Of a stretch of DNA of 7,124 nt, positions 6,337 through 7,124 are shown in pieces. This DNA is from Actinomycetes bacterium (lineage in GTDB: Bacteria > Actinomycetota > Acidimicrobiia > Spongiisociales > UBA4744), in NCBI GenBank assembly GCA_024641205.1, contig JAHEDM010000132.1, forward strand, positions 1 to 7,124, written 5' to 3'. A program made the translations under genes and the position numbers. The notes below the pieces were generated by a model. It was not told where the DNA came from, did not search any database, and saw only the letters and a list, made by a program, of their open reading frames with translations. The first letter of the stretch is position 1, and every line of letters starts with the position of its first letter.

Positions 6337-6957
6337 ATGGCCGTTCCGGAATCGAACCGCTTCTCGATTGGTGAGGCACTGAGCTACGGATGGAAGAAAC
6401 TCCAGGAGAACATCGGACCACTGGTGACCGCGGCCCTGGCGATCCTGGCAGTCAACCTTATCTTCTACATTCTCGGGCGCGGTTTCCTAACCGGTCTCAT
6501 GAGCCTGATCGGATGGTTTGTCTCCATCCTGATCTCGATGGGTCTCATCCGGATCGCTCTCAAGATCGTCGACGGCCAACCCGTGGAGACGGCCGACCTC
6601 TTCCAGCGAGCCGATCTGGCGCTGCCCTACTTCATCGCCTCGGTAATCGTCGGAGTCATGGTCGGCATTGGCTTCATCTTCCTCATCGTCCCGGGGATCT
6701 ACCTGGCAATCACGTTCGGTTTCTTCGGCTACAACATCGTTGACAAGGAACACGGGATCGTTGAGAGCATCGAGCAAAGCGCCGCCATCACCAAGGCACA
6801 GAGAGGCGACCTGTTTATGCTCGGGATAGCGCTCTTCTTCTTCAATCTGGCGGGGGCGATCGCCCTCGGGATTGGCTTGTTGATCACCGTTCCAGTTTCC
6901 ATGCTGGCGATGGCCTACGTATACCGGAAGCTCAGCGGCGAACCCGTCACTCCCTAG
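6337..6957 (+). CDS. Polytopic membrane protein of unknown function (DUF975/YciC-like architecture)
   Basis: A 206-residue protein made mostly of hydrophobic helices. A soluble N-terminus (FSIGEALSYGWKKLQENIG, 9-27) leads into membrane segments near 27-47, 50-76, 98-117, 118-135, 160-180 and 181-196, about five or six in all. Between them are a cytoplasmic-looking loop (78-97) and a conserved-looking IVPGIYLAITFGFFGYNIV stretch (117-135) followed by DKEHGIVESIEQSAAITK (136-153). The N-terminal GEALSYGWK phrase and the PGIYLA...E-S...A...T-K pattern resemble DUF975/YciC-type and glycerophosphodiester-phosphodiesterase membrane domains, none with a well-defined biochemical role. No signal peptide or catalytic motif is seen. 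The ATG at 6337 has a strong GAGGAGG 4 nt upstream. It is divergent from uvrC (103 bp between starts) and converges on the methyltransferase-like gene with overlapping stops. Existence as a gene is firm; function is unknown. Confidence 0.88.
   Translation: MAVPESNRFSIGEALSYGWKKLQENIGPLVTAALAILAVNLIFYILGRGFLTGLMSLIGWFVSILISMGLIRIALKIVDGQPVETADLFQRADLALPYFIASVIVGVMVGIGFIFLIVPGIYLAITFGFFGYNIVDKEHGIVESIEQSAAITKAQRGDLFMLGIALFFFNLAGAIALGIGLLITVPVSMLAMAYVYRKLSGEPVTP
6954..6957. other. Tail-to-tail stop overlap (CTAG) between convergent genes
   Basis: The palindrome CTAG supplies TAG to both strands: 6955-6957 ends the plus-strand membrane protein and 6954-6956 ends the minus-strand methyltransferase-like gene. 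No spacer remains for a bidirectional terminator between them, so each transcript must end inside the other's coding region. Confidence 0.65.
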
Positions 6958-7124
6958 ACCTTTGACCAGCGCAGCCCGAGCAATCGAGGGATGTGCCCCT
7001 GAGAGGCCAGGATGGGGTCGTGGGTGGTCGGAGCGGCCCGCTCAATGGCGTGCTCCAAGGCCCAACCTGCTTGGGCGGCCGCATTGAGGAGCGTGGCGAG
7101 AGGGCGGTGATAGAACGTGACCAA
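6954..7124 (-). CDS. C-terminal 56 residues of a probable SAM-dependent methyltransferase (start off window)
   Basis: The minus-strand frame from the right edge stays open for 56 codons and ends in TAG at 6954-6956. It reads FYHRPLATLLNAAAQAGWAL early (about residues 4-23) and ends HIPRLLGLRWSKV. The pattern is Y/F-H-R-P-L, a helix, AGW/F, an acidic/aromatic strand, then IPR-LLGLR-K. It is the usual last part of class I UbiE/Methyltransf_11-type enzymes, where the Rossmann fold's final helix and antiparallel strands lie. The SAM-binding motifs would be off the window, so substrate and even the class cannot be confirmed here. It is shorter than the usual reporting size but has no internal stop and a sensible composition. 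Its stop overlaps that of the convergent membrane-protein gene. Confidence 0.65.
   Translation of the reverse strand: MVTFYHRPLATLLNAAAQAGWALEHAIERAAPTTHDPILASQGHIPRLLGLRWSKV

Noticed and set aside
6234..6338. A 35-residue N-terminal extension of UvrC starting at 6338
   Set aside because: The extension lacks similarity to UvrC, has three scattered Cys, and begins on the complement of the divergent gene's ATG (CCATGG palindrome).
1..7124. A hidden novel system (defence island, biosynthetic cluster, mobile element)
   Set aside because: Nearly all of the window is explained by conserved housekeeping genes; I found no direct-repeat array, transposase, integrase, toxin-antitoxin pair or tRNA.

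Overview
The window is an ordinary-looking stretch of chromosome from a GC-rich bacterium, most likely a member of Actinomycetota. The evidence for that is the gene order uvrC-rapZ-yvcK-pgk-tpiA on one strand, plus family details: a RapZ P-loop reading GMSGAGRST, with Arg in place of the usual Lys, and a YvcK motif reading GGGHGL. Both are typical of actinobacterial homologues. A deep lineage such as Acidimicrobiia is possible, but the sequence alone does not settle it.

Layout: six genes run on the minus strand from about 6233 down to the left edge. In transcription order they are uvrC (nucleotide excision repair endonuclease), rapZ (P-loop RNase-adapter family), yvcK/glmR (CofD-like, UDP-sugar-linked regulator), pgk, tpiA, and gpmA, which is cut by the left edge. 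From rapZ onward they are tightly packed: a 4-nt overlap, a 15-nt gap, an 11-nt overlap and a 37-nt gap. That packing suggests a single transcription unit. A 91-nt gap separates uvrC from rapZ. On the plus strand, divergent from uvrC, lies a small polytopic membrane protein of unknown function (6337-6957). It ends tail-to-tail, with overlapping stop codons, against a minus-strand gene whose last 56 residues look like the end of a class I SAM-dependent methyltransferase. That gene runs off the right edge.

How the genes may work together: pgk, tpiA and gpmA encode three enzymes of triose and three-carbon glycolysis/gluconeogenesis. RapZ and YvcK homologues elsewhere bind amino-sugar metabolites and tune cell-wall precursor supply. 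The cluster therefore couples central carbon flux to envelope-precursor regulators, with a repair gene upstream. The usual actinobacterial members whiA and gap (between yvcK and pgk) and secG (after tpiA) are absent here.

No mobile element, CRISPR array, tRNA, rRNA or defence system is visible. The points most worth a second look are the leader between uvrC and rapZ, which can fold into a long stem that sequesters the rapZ ribosome binding site and carries a 15-codon ORF in its loop; the missing whiA/gap/secG; and a probable leaderless start for uvrC.
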